Source of the DNA: an uncultured Paracoccaceae bacterium
Lineage (GTDB): Bacteria; Pseudomonadota; Alphaproteobacteria; Rhodobacterales; Rhodobacteraceae
Reading direction: 5' to 3'
DNA length: 64,000 nt
Assembly (NCBI GenBank): GCA_947499725.1
Contig: CANMPK010000007.1
Coordinates: 1 to 64,000, forward strand
The position numbers were made by a program, and so were the translations under genes. Position 1 is the stretch's first letter. Every line of letters starts with the position of its first letter. Below the pieces are notes generated by a model, which did not search any database, was not told the DNA's origin, and worked only from the letters and a program-made list of their open reading frames with translations. Positions 63,884 to 64,000 of this stretch are shown in pieces.

Positions 63884-64000
63884 TTACCTGAAGAAGGTTG
63901 GGGAAGCCACGCGTTCGAGGGTACTCTGTGTACTGGCTTCAAGGTCCTCTTTGTCTTTTCCATTGAACCGAGTGGTTAACTGTGACCAGAGCTTTTCAAA
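63884..64000 (-). CDS. C-terminal end of an unrecognised gene entering from the right edge
   Basis: An open frame from the window edge to a TAA at 63884-63886 encodes a 38-residue tail, with KLWSQLTTRFNGKDKEDLEA, then TLERVASPTFFR. It precedes the coiled-coil gene in the same direction with 34 bp between. The fragment is too short to assign. Confidence 0.5.
   Translation of the reverse strand, partial: FEKLWSQLTTRFNGKDKEDLEASTQSTLERVASPTFFR

Overview
The window looks like part of a low-copy, RepABC-type replicon (chromid or large plasmid, or a chromosome that absorbed one) of an alphaproteobacterium of the Rhodobacteraceae/roseobacter type. Grounds: a complete repABC cassette with GTTGACAGCTGTCAAC centromere palindromes, moderately GC-rich coding sequence, and family content typical of marine Rhodobacteraceae (DUF2793 protein, carboxyspermidine polyamine route, tripartite tricarboxylate transporter, rhamnose/polysaccharide locus). 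No taxonomic search was possible.

Layout. 1-4.2 kb: a tRNA-Thr(TGT), then repC, repB and repA on the minus strand with three parS-like palindromes and a probable counter-transcribed RNA between repB and repC. 4.2-8.2 kb: glycerate kinase, a Nudix hydrolase, a small membrane protein and glycerol-3-phosphate dehydrogenase. 8.6-15.7 kb: a three-gene Kdo operon (kdsD-kdsB-kdsA), a DUF2793 fibre-like protein and a large secreted PL7 alginate lyase with two copies of an unassigned C-terminal module. 15.7-20.9 kb: a minus-strand polyamine operon (arginine decarboxylase, carboxy(nor)spermidine dehydrogenase and decarboxylase, agmatinase) that can run arginine to spermidine. 21.2-25.5 kb: fructose-1,6-bisphosphatase, phosphoglucomutase and a DUF3179 protein. 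25.5-31.8 kb: a two-component system with its own periplasmic binding protein, divergent from tctCBA. 31.8-46.8 kb: a galactoside utilisation island (mutarotase, GH42, lactonase, KDPGal aldolase, KDGal kinase, SDR dehydrogenase, sugar-acid dehydratase, GH36, ABC importer, IclR regulator, import ATPase) that can take alpha- and beta-galactosides through the De Ley-Doudoroff route. 46.8-49.9 kb: an aldehyde dehydrogenase with DUF779 partner and a GAF-Fis regulator, with two matching operators.

50.0-64 kb is a surface polysaccharide region of different texture: dTDP-L-rhamnose operon rfbCBDA, a scar of degenerate IS3-type fragments plus a frameshifted DnaA-N-like remnant, then a CapD-like protein, Wza-type exporter, WecA-like initiating transferase and ManC. 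Next come a UDP-glucose dehydrogenase interrupted by an in-frame amber codon and a UDP-glucuronate epimerase cut off after its N-terminal half. The right edge has a coiled-coil membrane protein and the tail of an unrecognised gene. The scar and broken genes suggest a second element with its own replication module was joined to the RepABC replicon and is decaying at its borders.

No CRISPR array, intact insertion sequence, prophage or clear defence system was seen. The least ordinary features are the amber-interrupted ugd next to a truncated epimerase, the DnaA-like remnant beside the rhamnose operon, the SDR with Asn in place of its catalytic Lys, the parS/ctRNA-promoter overlap, and the tandem orphan modules on the alginate lyase.
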